12,218 nucleotides of DNA, taken from the NCBI GenBank assembly GCA_013696015.1, contig JACCZI010000067.1, positions 1-12,218 of the forward strand, given 5' to 3'. The notes under the pieces were generated by a model. It saw nothing but the letters and a program-made list of their open reading frames with translations. It ran no database searches and had not been told where the DNA came from. The stretch comes from Nocardioidaceae bacterium. Its GTDB lineage: Bacteria; Actinomycetota; Actinomycetes; Propionibacteriales; Nocardioidaceae. Position 1 is the stretch's first letter. Every line of letters begins with the position of its first letter. Made by a program: the position numbers and the translations under genes. Shown here one piece after another: positions 1 through 6,919 of the stretch.

Positions 1-244
1 CCCCTGCAGATCGAGCGATTCGAGACGGTCGAGAAGGCCCCGTGGCACACGTCGGTCCCCGAGCCGCCGCGGAGGTCGACGACCGTCTCGCCGGCAGCCA
101 GGTCGGGGATCGAAGAAGTAGCCGACGCGCAGCGCCACCTGCTAGCCCAGCTCGAAGTGGAACGGCCCGTCGGGCTGTTGGGCCACGGTCGGTACATGTC
201 CTTGACCTGGCCTCGAGCTGCTCGGTGTTCACTGTTGCGGTCAT
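1..244 (-). pseudogene. Decayed SAM-dependent methyltransferase (ArsM-like), 5' part
   Basis: Reading leftward from an ATG at 244-242, preceded by a good ribosome site (GGAGGG at 259-254, 9 nt upstream), homology-like text is scattered over several frames. MTATVNTEQLEA (244-209) is followed by a one-base slip, then VKDMYR (206-189), a second slip, then VAQQPDGPFHFELG (186-145) and an in-frame TAG (144-142). QVALRVGYFFD (141-109) and another slip follow, then AGETVVDLRGGSGTDV (95-48). The last piece is a damaged class I methyltransferase SAM-binding motif (normally VVDLGSGSGTD). The order and wording match the N-terminus of actinobacterial arsenite-methyltransferase-like proteins as I remember them. 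About 25 residues seem to be missing between VGY and FFD. At least three frameshifts plus a stop indicate a dead gene rather than one sequencing error. It continues past the left edge. The family name is a recollection; the degenerate reading itself is visible. Confidence 0.62.
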
Positions 245-275
245 CACCCCTCACCCTCCGCTTGCTCAAGTAGTT

Positions 276-285
276 TCTTATAAGA
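276..285. promoter_or_regulatory. Palindrome TCTTATAAGA, candidate operator / shared -10
   Basis: TCTTATAAGA is a perfect 10-bp palindrome in a locally A+T-rich stretch between divergent genes. It contains a -10-like TATAAG on the plus strand (279-284) and TCTTAT/TTATAA on the minus strand, so it could serve as a two-way -10 element. No good -35 is visible for the rightward direction. Its centre lies 32 bp (about three helical turns) from the centre of the second palindrome. Binding by the neighbouring ArsR protein is inferred. Confidence 0.45.
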
Positions 286-308
286 CTCCCGCTCGGTGCT
301 ATTGTCAA
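280..308 (-). promoter_or_regulatory. Leftward promoter TTGACA-N17-TCTTAT
   Basis: On the minus strand a perfect -35 hexamer TTGACA (308-303) is followed after 17 bp by TCTTAT (285-280), which matches TATAAT at four of six positions. TTATAA at a 19-bp spacing is an alternative -10. It would drive the decayed methyltransferase gene starting at 244. Both hexamers sit inside or overlap the two palindromes annotated here, the usual layout for repression by a dimeric regulator. Confidence 0.55.
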
Positions 309-320
309 GAGAAATCTTGA
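305..320. promoter_or_regulatory. Inverted repeat TCAAGA-N4-TCTTGA, candidate ArsR operator
   Basis: TCAAGAgaaaTCTTGA has perfect 6-bp arms around a 4-bp spacer. It overlaps the leftward -35 and lies 27 bp upstream of the ArsR-rhodanese start codon, in or near the 5' leader of the rightward operon. ArsR-family repressors usually bind short A+T-rich inverted repeats next to their own gene, so this is the best operator candidate in the window. Assignment to this protein is inference. Confidence 0.55.
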
Positions 321-346
321 ATACTTCTGGGCATGAAAGGTGCGAC

Positions 347-1057
347 GTGACAGATCACCGTGCCAAGGCGGCGCTGTACGACACGCTGGCCGAGGCGGCC
401 AAGGCGTTGGCGAACGGTCGGCGGGCTGAGCTGGTCGACGTGCTCGCCCAGGGCGAACGGTCGGTGGAGGAGCTCGCCGACGAGATCGGCCACACCCTCG
501 CCAACACGTCCCAACACCTGCAGCGGCTGCTGCGGTCCGGACTCGTGCAGTCGCGCCGCGACGGGACCCGCATCTGTTACTCGCTGTCCGGTCCGGTGGT
601 ACTCACGCTCTGGCAGACGATGCGACGGGCCGCCGAGGAGCACGTCGCCGGACTTCAGCAGCTGGCTGAGGACTACCTCGGAGACCGCAGCCAGCTCGCC
701 ACCATCACCCGCGACCAGCTACGTGAGCGCCTCCGTGACGGCGACGTAGTGGTGCTCGACGTACGCCCGGAACCCGAATACGCCTCCGGCCACATCCGGG
801 ACGCGGTCTCCGTCCCGGTGCAAGACCTGAAGTCACGACTGGGGAGTATCCCGCGCGGCGCGGACGTCGTCGCCTACTGCCGCGGCCCGTACTGCGTCTA
901 CGCCGACGACGCCGTTCGGCTGCTGAACCAAAACGGGCTCACCGCCGCACGCCTCGAGGACGGGTTCCCCGAGTGGGTCATGGCCGGCTTGCCGCAGGTG
1001 CAGTCAACGAGCACTTCGCGGGCACGCCCCAGGTCGACGAACGAAGGAGCAGCGTGA
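347..1057 (+). CDS. ArsR-family repressor fused to a rhodanese domain
   Basis: This encodes a 236-aa transcription factor that probably represses its own operon and senses sulfane sulfur or another thiol-reactive signal. Residues about 15-90 form an ArsR winged helix (ANGRRAELVDVL, the recognition-helix region NTSQHLQRLLRSGLV, and a wing with RRDGTRICYSL). Residues about 120-225 form a rhodanese domain (VVVLDVRPEPEYASGHI) with the active loop CRGPYC, holding C178 and C183. The only other cysteine is C77 in the wing. The GTG at 347 is chosen because AAAGG (336-340) lies 6 nt upstream; an in-frame ATG at 296 lies upstream of the candidate operator and lacks such a site. The stop is 2 bp before the next gene. 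ArsR-rhodanese fusions are a known family, but their inducers are mostly unproven. By analogy with BigR/SqrR, a persulfide is plausible; those proteins use two cysteines in the HTH domain, whereas here the rhodanese could supply the reactive thiol. Confidence 0.9.
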   Translation: MTDHRAKAALYDTLAEAAKALANGRRAELVDVLAQGERSVEELADEIGHTLANTSQHLQRLLRSGLVQSRRDGTRICYSLSGPVVLTLWQTMRRAAEEHVAGLQQLAEDYLGDRSQLATITRDQLRERLRDGDVVVLDVRPEPEYASGHIRDAVSVPVQDLKSRLGSIPRGADVVAYCRGPYCVYADDAVRLLNQNGLTAARLEDGFPEWVMAGLPQVQSTSTSRARPRSTNEGAA

Positions 1058-1059
1058 GC

Positions 1060-2445
1060 ATGACGGACCTGACCGTCCACCCGGTCGTCGACGATGGGTT
1101 AGGCAACACCGCCTACCTCGTGGACCTGGCTGACAGTCGCGCCCTCGTCGTGGATGCCAGCCGTGACCTGCGTGCGGTCCGCGCCGCAGCCGAACGGAGA
1201 GGGCTGCGCATCGGGTGGGCCGCCGACACCCACCTGCACGCCGACTTCCTCAGCGGCGCACACGACCTGTCCGCGCACGACGGTGCCACCGTGCTTGCCT
1301 CGACGGCAGGCGGCCGACTCTTCGACCACACCGGCCTGGCCGACGGGGACGAGGTCGACCTCGGCGGCCTCCGCCTCCGCGCGCTCCGCACCCCCGGCCA
1401 CACCGACGAACACCTGGCGTTCACACTGCACGACGGACCCCGAACCCTCGGGGTGTTCACCGGCGGCTCACTGCTGGTGGGCGCGGTCGCCCGCACCGAC
1501 CTGGTCGACCCCGACCGAGCCGAGGAGCTCGCCCGCGCCCAGTTCCGCTCGGTCCAGCGGCTCCTCACACTGCCCGACGACACCCCGGTGTGGCCCACCC
1601 ACGGCGCCGGGTCCTTCTGCTCCGCGCCCGCCGGCGCCGACCGCACCACCTCCATCGGCACCGAACGGGCCACCAACCCGCTGCTGGCCACCCGCGACGA
1701 GGACGATTTCGTCGCCCGGCTGCTTGCGTCCCTCGGTTCCTACCCCCCGTACTTCCGCGACCTGCCCGAGAGGAACCGCCGCGGTCCCATCCCGTTCCAG
1801 TCCGACCCGCGTCTGCGACCCCTCGCCGCGGCCGAGGTCGCCCGAGCATGCAACTCCGGCGCCCAAGTGGTCGACGTCCGCCCCGTCGAAGACTTCAGCC
1901 ACGCCCACCTACCCGGGTCCCTCTCCATCGCCCTGCGTGGCGCGTTCGCCAGCTGGCTCGGCTGGCTCACCACGCCCGACCAGCACCTCGTCATCGTCCG
2001 AAACGACGACCAGGACCCCGACGAGATCGTCTGGCAAGCCGTCAAGGTCGGCTACGACAACGTCGACACCGAGCTGCGCGGCGGCATCGCGGCGTGGGCC
2101 GCGGCAGGCTTCGACGTAGCCAACACACCGCTGCTGCCTGCCGCGTCCCTCGACCAGCGTCCGCTGCTCGACGTGCGCCAGCAGGCTGAGTACGTCGCCG
2201 GCCACGTTCGCGGAGCCGCCCACGTCGAGCTCGGGAACCTCGGAAGGCAGACGAATGACAACCCGACCGACGACCCGGCCGGCATCCCGGCCGGCCCGCT
2301 CGCGGTGATGTGCGGGCACGGCGAGCGGGCGATGACCGCCGCCAGCGTGCTCGAGCGAGCCGGCCGCACCGACCTGGTCGCCGTCGCGGGAGGACCCGAA
2401 GACGTGTCCAAGGACCGCGGCACGCAGCTGGCGGTCGGCCGGTGA
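1060..2445 (+). CDS. Metallo-beta-lactamase protein with two rhodanese domains
   Basis: This 461-aa protein resembles persulfide dioxygenase/rhodanese fusions (ETHE1, CstB), which oxidise low-molecular-weight persulfides to sulfite and handle sulfane sulfur in the cytoplasm. The MBL domain spans about residues 1-240, with THLHADF (H58, H60, D62), TPGHTDEH (H114), FTGGS (133-137) and WPTHGAGSFCS (H181). Rhodanese 1 (about 250-360, VVDVRPVEDFSHAHLPGS) has no cysteine in the active-loop position (VIVRNDDQDPD), so it is probably non-catalytic. Rhodanese 2 (about 370-461) keeps an active loop, MCGHGERA, with C418. Canonical ETHE1 has FTGD, where the Asp binds iron; here it is Gly, a variant I recall in actinobacterial relatives, so the exact reaction is uncertain. 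AAGGAG (1044-1049) is 10 nt before the ATG; an in-frame GTG at 1054 overlapping the upstream stop is an alternative start. It is translated next to the ArsR-rhodanese gene and probably co-regulated with it. Confidence 0.87.
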   Translation: MTDLTVHPVVDDGLGNTAYLVDLADSRALVVDASRDLRAVRAAAERRGLRIGWAADTHLHADFLSGAHDLSAHDGATVLASTAGGRLFDHTGLADGDEVDLGGLRLRALRTPGHTDEHLAFTLHDGPRTLGVFTGGSLLVGAVARTDLVDPDRAEELARAQFRSVQRLLTLPDDTPVWPTHGAGSFCSAPAGADRTTSIGTERATNPLLATRDEDDFVARLLASLGSYPPYFRDLPERNRRGPIPFQSDPRLRPLAAAEVARACNSGAQVVDVRPVEDFSHAHLPGSLSIALRGAFASWLGWLTTPDQHLVIVRNDDQDPDEIVWQAVKVGYDNVDTELRGGIAAWAAAGFDVANTPLLPAASLDQRPLLDVRQQAEYVAGHVRGAAHVELGNLGRQTNDNPTDDPAGIPAGPLAVMCGHGERAMTAASVLERAGRTDLVAVAGGPEDVSKDRGTQLAVGR

Positions 2446-3759
2446 ATGAAGCAGTCCCCGACCAGCATTGACGCCCGTGCCGTGCGGCTCGGTCTAGCCG
2501 CAAACGCCGCCCAGTTCGGCCTGCTCGTTGCCGTCAACGCGCTGGTCGGCGGGATGCTCGGCCAGGAGCGGACCGTGGTGCCGCTGCTCGGCGAGCGGGT
2601 CTTCGGGCTGCGCGGCTACACCGCCGGCCTGACGTTCATACTCGTCTTCGGCCTCGCCAAGGCCGCCACTAACTACTTCGCCGGCACCTGGTCGGACCGA
2701 TTCGGCCGCAAACCGGTCCTGGTCGCCGGCTGGGTGGTCGCCGTCCCGGTCCCGCTGCTGCTCATCTGGGCGCCGTCGTGGGGCTGGGTCATCTTCGCCA
2801 ACGTGCTGCTCGGCATCAGCCAGGGGCTGACCTGGTCGACCACGGTCGTGATGAAGATCGACCTGGTCGGCCCCGCCCGCCGCGGGTTCGCGATGGGGCT
2901 GAACGAGGCCGCCGGGTATGGCGCCGTCGCGGTCACCGCGCTGGCCACCGGCTACCTCGCCGACGCCTACGGTCTGCGGCCTGCACCGTTCCTGCTCGGT
3001 ATTGCCTTCGCCGCGCTCGGCCTCGGTTTGTCCACCCTGGTCGTCAAGGAGACCCGTGAGCACGCCCGCCTGGAGGCAGCCAGCCACGTCGCCAGGGCCG
3101 ACGGCAAGCACGACCACCTGCACGCCGAACTGAGCAACAGGCAGGTGTTCAGCCAGACCAGCTTCCGCGAGCCGGCGCTGTCCTCGGCCAGCCAGGCCGG
3201 TCTAGTCAACAACCTCAACGACGGCCTCGCCTGGGGGCTGTTCCCCATCCTGTTCGCCGCGGCCGGCCTGTCCGTCGCCAACATCGGCGTCCTGGCTGCG
3301 ATGTACCCGGCGGTGTGGGGGGTCGGGCAGCTGTTTACCGGGGCGCTGTCGGACCGGTGGGGACGCAAGTGGTTCATCGCTGCCGGCATGTGGCTCCAGG
3401 CCGTGGCCCTGGGACTCATCGCGCTCGCCGACGCGTTCGCGCTGTGGGCGGTCGCCGCGGTGCTGCTCGGAGCGGGGACCGCCATGGTCTACCCGACTCT
3501 GCTGGCAGCCATCGGTGACGTGGCGCACCCGGCGTGGAGAGCCAGATCGGTCGGTATCTATCGGCTCTGGCGCGACAGCGGGTTCGCCTTCGGCGCGCTG
3601 CTCGCCGGGGTCGTGGCCGACGCCCTGGGCGTGCGTGCCGCGATCTGGACGGTCGCCGCCCTCACCGCGGTGTCGGGTCTGGTCGTCGCGGTGCGGATGT
3701 ACGAGACTCACCATCGGCGCATCACCGTCCCAGCGCCGGAGGAAGCCGTCGAGGGGTGA
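2446..3759 (+). CDS. MFS transporter (12-TM type)
   Basis: This is a 437-aa major facilitator in the cytoplasmic membrane. The MFS motif A appears in both halves: GTWSDRFGRKP at about residues 80-90 (loop 2-3) and GALSDRWGRKW at about 299-309 (loop 8-9). Hydrophobic segments are consistent with twelve helices. The central loop after helix 6 is hydrophilic and contains HDHLH (222-226), which could bind a metal, although no function is known. The ATG follows the TGA of the upstream gene directly (TGAATG), with no strong ribosome site, so translation is probably coupled. Its place behind a sulfur-sensing repressor and a persulfide-dioxygenase-like enzyme suggests it moves a product or toxicant of that pathway. 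The sequence does not reveal the substrate or direction. Homologues beside ArsR/rhodanese genes are common in actinobacteria as far as I recall. Confidence 0.88.
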   Translation: MKQSPTSIDARAVRLGLAANAAQFGLLVAVNALVGGMLGQERTVVPLLGERVFGLRGYTAGLTFILVFGLAKAATNYFAGTWSDRFGRKPVLVAGWVVAVPVPLLLIWAPSWGWVIFANVLLGISQGLTWSTTVVMKIDLVGPARRGFAMGLNEAAGYGAVAVTALATGYLADAYGLRPAPFLLGIAFAALGLGLSTLVVKETREHARLEAASHVARADGKHDHLHAELSNRQVFSQTSFREPALSSASQAGLVNNLNDGLAWGLFPILFAAAGLSVANIGVLAAMYPAVWGVGQLFTGALSDRWGRKWFIAAGMWLQAVALGLIALADAFALWAVAAVLLGAGTAMVYPTLLAAIGDVAHPAWRARSVGIYRLWRDSGFAFGALLAGVVADALGVRAAIWTVAALTAVSGLVVAVRMYETHHRRITVPAPEEAVEG

Positions 3760-3760
3760 C

Positions 3761-3780
3761 CGGACCGGCTGCCAGGTCCG
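3761..3780 (+). terminator. Hairpin just after the MFS gene, possible terminator
   Basis: CGGACC (3761-3766) and GGTCCG (3775-3780) form a perfect 6-bp stem with an 8-nt loop, starting 2 nt after the MFS stop codon. No T-run follows. It may end the ArsR-rhodanese operon transcript as a U-less hairpin, or simply protect the 3' end. A short G+C-rich stem can arise by chance in this genome. Confidence 0.33.
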
Positions 3781-3857
3781 GGTCGTCCAGCGCACTACCC
3801 GTCGGCCCGGGACTCGTCCACCCGACTGGCGAAACGGCCTTTGATCCGTGCACTTTG

Positions 3858-3931
3858 TAGCGGGGGCAGGATTTGAACCTGCGACCTCTGGGTTATGAGC
3901 CCAGCGAGCTACCGAACTGCTCCACCCCGCG
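3858..3931 (-). tRNA. Initiator tRNA-fMet (anticodon CAU)
   Basis: The minus strand folds as a complete 74-nt tRNA. The acceptor starts CGCGGGG and ends CCCCGC-U-A. The D arm is GAGC/GCUC, the anticodon arm CUGGG-CUCAUAA-CCCAG and the T arm CGCAGGTTCAAATCCTGCG-like. Initiator hallmarks are present: an unpaired C1:U72 end, three consecutive G:C pairs at the base of the anticodon stem, and an A11:U24 pair in the D stem. The anticodon CAU corresponds to plus-strand 3895-3897. CCA is not encoded (the gene is followed by CAA), so it must be added by the nucleotidyltransferase. It would carry formyl-methionine to start translation. Its 3' end faces the accessory module on the left. Confidence 0.96.
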
Positions 3932-3942
3932 TTGGCGCAGAC

Positions 3943-3971
3943 AGTCTAGGCAGTCACCGCAGCGGGATCAA
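3943..3971 (-). promoter_or_regulatory. Promoter of the initiator tRNA gene
   Basis: TTGATC (3971-3966) and TAGACT (3948-3943) are separated by exactly 17 bp on the minus strand, a good match to housekeeping-sigma promoters. The expected start is near 3936, a few bases before the tRNA 5' end at 3931. It lies entirely in the short gap after the UPF0182 gene, so the tRNA can be transcribed independently of that operon. Confidence 0.75.
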
Positions 3972-3983
3972 CTCGGCCCGCCG

Positions 3984-6914
3984 TTACGGGGTCGGTTCAG
4001 TAGGAGTCGGCTCCGTCGGCGGCGAGCCGGCTTCGTCGGCCAGGGCCTGCCTGGCCTGCTCGACCAGGGCGTTCATCTCGTTGATCGCGCTCTGGTAGCC
4101 CGCCAGGTCACCGCCGGCCAGGGCCTGCTGCGCCTCGTCGTACTTCGCCTGGGCTTGGTTGAGCAGGTCGACCACGTCGCCGCTGCCCGGGGGAGTTTCG
4201 GTGCCGCCGGGCGCGGTGGGCCCCGGCGCCGGGGCACGCCCCAGTGCCACCCGCAAGGCTTCGTCGAGGGTGCGTCCGAAGCCGACGTCGTCCCCAAACG
4301 AGGCGACGACGTACTGCAACACCGGATAGGTGCCCTCGGTCGCGGTGCGCGCGGTGTAGACCGGCTGGACGTACAGCAGCTTCTCGCCCACCGGCAACGT
4401 CAACAGGTTGCCGAACAGCACTTGGGTGTCGTTCTGCTTGAACGACAGCAGTGCCTGGGTCACGCCGGTGTCGGTCTGGAACGAGTTGGCGATCTGGCTC
4501 GGCCCGAGGACCGACGTGGTGGTCGGCAGCTGCAGGATCTGCAACGTCCCGTATCCACCCTCCGCGGTGTCGGTGGCCTCGGAGTTGACCGACACGAACG
4601 CCGCCAGGTTCTCCCGGCCGTTAGGCAGGTAGACGCTGGTCAGGGAAAACTTGGGCGCCGTCTCACCGGGCCGCTGCACCGACAGGTAGTACGGCGGCTG
4701 TGTCGAGTCGGTGTTGGTCGGGTCCACGGGGATCCGCCAGCGCTCTTCCCCTTGGTAGAAGATCTGCGGATCCGTCACGTGGTAGGTGCTGAGGATGTCG
4801 CGCTGCACCTTGAACATGTCCTCGGGATACCGCAGATGCGCCATCAGCTCGGGCGGGATCGACTCGAACGGCTCCACGACGTCGGGGAAGATGGCGCGCC
4901 AGGCGTTCAACACCGGGTCGGCCTCGTCCCACGCGTACAGCGTGATGGTCCCGTCATAGGCGTCCACGACAGCCTTGACCGAGTTGCGCATGTAGTTGAT
5001 CTGGTCGTTGGGCAGCGCCGCGTAGGAGCCCTGGTCGGTGAGGGAGTCCGAGGTCACGTCCTCGAGGCTGACGAGCTGCGACATCGGGTAGGAGCTGCTC
5101 GTGGTGTACGCGTCGACGATCCACACGATGCGACCGTCGACCACCGCGGGGTAGCTGTTGCCGTCCACGGTCAACCACGGGGCGACGGTGGACACCCGCT
5201 CGCGCGGATCCCGGTCGTACAGGATGCTGGACTCGGGGTTCACCCGCCCGGACAGCAAGATGTTGGGCTCACCGAACTTCAGCGCGTACAGCGCCTGGTT
5301 GAACAACCCGCCGACCTCGACGCCGCCCGACCCGGTGTAGGTGGTGGTCGATGCCGCCGTGTCGTCGGCGCTGCCCTGCGGAATGTCGACCTCGATCGGG
5401 CTCGCCCCCTCGGCCTGCCCGACGATCGAGTACTCCGGAGAGTTCTCACCGAAGTAGATCTCCGGTCGGCTGATCTCCAGCGACGGCTCGCTGCTCTGCG
5501 GTGGCAGGTCCTCCACCGTCCACACCGGCTGGCCCAACGGGCTGCGTTCGTTGCCGCGCGCCGCCACCACCCCGAGACCGTGGGTGTAGACCGTGTGGTC
5601 GTTGTTCCAGTTTCGCTGGCTGTCCTGCAAGCCGTCGAGGTTGAGCTCGCGGGCGGCGATCACCATGTCCTGCGGCTGGTCGCTGCCCTCGACCGGGTAG
5701 CGGTCGACGTCGAGGGTCTGCGCCATCGAGTAGTAGCCGCGCACCTGCTGCAGCTGCTCGAAGGCCGGTGCTACCAGCGTCGGGTCGAGCAGCCGCGTCC
5801 CCGGCGTCGACTCCGCAGCCTCCGTGAGCTCCTGCGACGACAGGCCGGTCTGGGCGTCGTACGGCTCGATCTGGACGTCGAAGACGTCGTACGCGTTGCG
5901 TGTCGCGGTGATGTTGCGCTCGATGAACGGCCCCTCCTTGTCGGGCTCGGAGGGCTTGACCTGGAACGACTGCATGATCGCCGGCCAGATGCCGCCGATC
6001 AGGATCGAGGACAACACCAGCAGCCCGAGGCCGATCGCGGGCAGCAGCAACGAGCGCCGCACGACGTTGGCGAAGAACTGCAGCGCGCAGATGATCGCGA
6101 TGACCAGCAGGATGTTCTTCGACGGGATCCGGGCGTTGGCGTCGGTGTAGGAGATGCCGGTGAACAGGCTGCCGTCGGACAGCGCCAGCCCGAAGCGGTC
6201 GTAGTAGTAGGCCACGGCCTTGAGCAGCATGAACAGGCCGAGCAACACCGACAGGTGAGCCTGAGCCGACGAGGAGATGCGGTCCCGACCCTGCAGGGTG
6301 ATGCCGCCGTAGAGGTAGTGCGTTGCCGCGGCCGCAAGGACGCACACCACCAGCAGCGTGAAGCCGTACGACAGCAGGAAGCGGTACCACGGGTAGTCGA
6401 AGACGAAGAAGCCGATGTCGCGGCTCGTGAAGTAGACGTCGTTCTGTCCGAAGGAGCCGCCCTCGCGCCACAACATGAACTGCTGCCAGTGCCCCGACCC
6501 GATCGACCCCGCCGTGACCGCCAGCAGCAGGAACACGCCCGCAACCACCCGGCCGCGGATCGGCGTGATCACCTCGCGGTACCGCCACACCGGGTCGAAG
6601 CGGCGGGCGCGGACCGGCAGCAGCGGCTGCAGCCGGTAGGCCACCACCACATTGACGACCACCGCTGCGGCGAACACCACGCCGAGGACAACGAACAGGA
6701 CCACCCGCGTGGTGAGCACCTTGGTGAACACCGATGAGTAGCCCACCGACTGGAACCACAGCCGGTCGGTCCACACCCCGGTGAAGACGGCGAGCAGGAA
6801 GAGCAGCGCACCCAGGGTCAGCAGGGTGGGCAACAGGATGCGCCGTCGCGTCATCGCGGGCCGCCGCTCGGGCGTCGGGTCGGCGACCTCTTTGGACTCG
6901 AACTCTTCGCTCAC
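3984..6914 (-). CDS. UPF0182 family integral membrane protein
   Basis: This is a 976-aa conserved membrane protein of unknown function, typical of actinobacteria. The N-terminus (about 1-25) is charged and cytoplasmic. Seven hydrophobic helices follow at about residues 27-47, 69-92, 122-138, 178-200, 220-238, 267-285 and 289-310. The family signature region TDRLWFQSVGYSSVF is at about 49-63. A soluble domain of roughly 550 residues (about 320-880) probably lies outside the membrane. The tail is Pro/Gly-rich (about 880-905), then has a helical Gln/Ala-rich segment (VVDLLNQAQAKYDEAQQAL) and ends in PTEPTPTEPTP. The GTG at 6914 has GGAAGA 9 nt upstream and begins 5 bp after the stop of the PPA1309-like gene, so the two are probably one transcript. 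Length and layout are normal for the family. Family assignment is confident; no role can be given. Confidence 0.95.
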   Translation of the reverse strand: MSEEFESKEVADPTPERRPAMTRRRILLPTLLTLGALLFLLAVFTGVWTDRLWFQSVGYSSVFTKVLTTRVVLFVVLGVVFAAAVVVNVVVAYRLQPLLPVRARRFDPVWRYREVITPIRGRVVAGVFLLLAVTAGSIGSGHWQQFMLWREGGSFGQNDVYFTSRDIGFFVFDYPWYRFLLSYGFTLLVVCVLAAAATHYLYGGITLQGRDRISSSAQAHLSVLLGLFMLLKAVAYYYDRFGLALSDGSLFTGISYTDANARIPSKNILLVIAIICALQFFANVVRRSLLLPAIGLGLLVLSSILIGGIWPAIMQSFQVKPSEPDKEGPFIERNITATRNAYDVFDVQIEPYDAQTGLSSQELTEAAESTPGTRLLDPTLVAPAFEQLQQVRGYYSMAQTLDVDRYPVEGSDQPQDMVIAARELNLDGLQDSQRNWNNDHTVYTHGLGVVAARGNERSPLGQPVWTVEDLPPQSSEPSLEISRPEIYFGENSPEYSIVGQAEGASPIEVDIPQGSADDTAASTTTYTGSGGVEVGGLFNQALYALKFGEPNILLSGRVNPESSILYDRDPRERVSTVAPWLTVDGNSYPAVVDGRIVWIVDAYTTSSSYPMSQLVSLEDVTSDSLTDQGSYAALPNDQINYMRNSVKAVVDAYDGTITLYAWDEADPVLNAWRAIFPDVVEPFESIPPELMAHLRYPEDMFKVQRDILSTYHVTDPQIFYQGEERWRIPVDPTNTDSTQPPYYLSVQRPGETAPKFSLTSVYLPNGRENLAAFVSVNSEATDTAEGGYGTLQILQLPTTTSVLGPSQIANSFQTDTGVTQALLSFKQNDTQVLFGNLLTLPVGEKLLYVQPVYTARTATEGTYPVLQYVVASFGDDVGFGRTLDEALRVALGRAPAPGPTAPGGTETPPGSGDVVDLLNQAQAKYDEAQQALAGGDLAGYQSAINEMNALVEQARQALADEAGSPPTEPTPTEPTP

Positions 6915-6919
6915 GCCAC

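Noticed and set aside
42..320. 92-codon plus-strand open frame at the left edge
   Set aside because: The composition is random-looking. The opposite strand carries broken methyltransferase motifs, and the frame runs through the candidate operator region.
296..346. Upstream ATG start for the ArsR-rhodanese gene
   Set aside because: The extra 17 residues are encoded by the candidate operator DNA and lack a ribosome site, whereas GTG 347 has AAAGG at a good distance.
3873..6737. 954-codon open frame on the plus strand across the UPF0182 gene
   Set aside because: It is antisense to a well-recognised membrane protein gene. The translation is Arg/Gly/Val/Gln-rich without domains, and it would begin inside the tRNA gene. 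Long antisense frames are expected in high-GC DNA.
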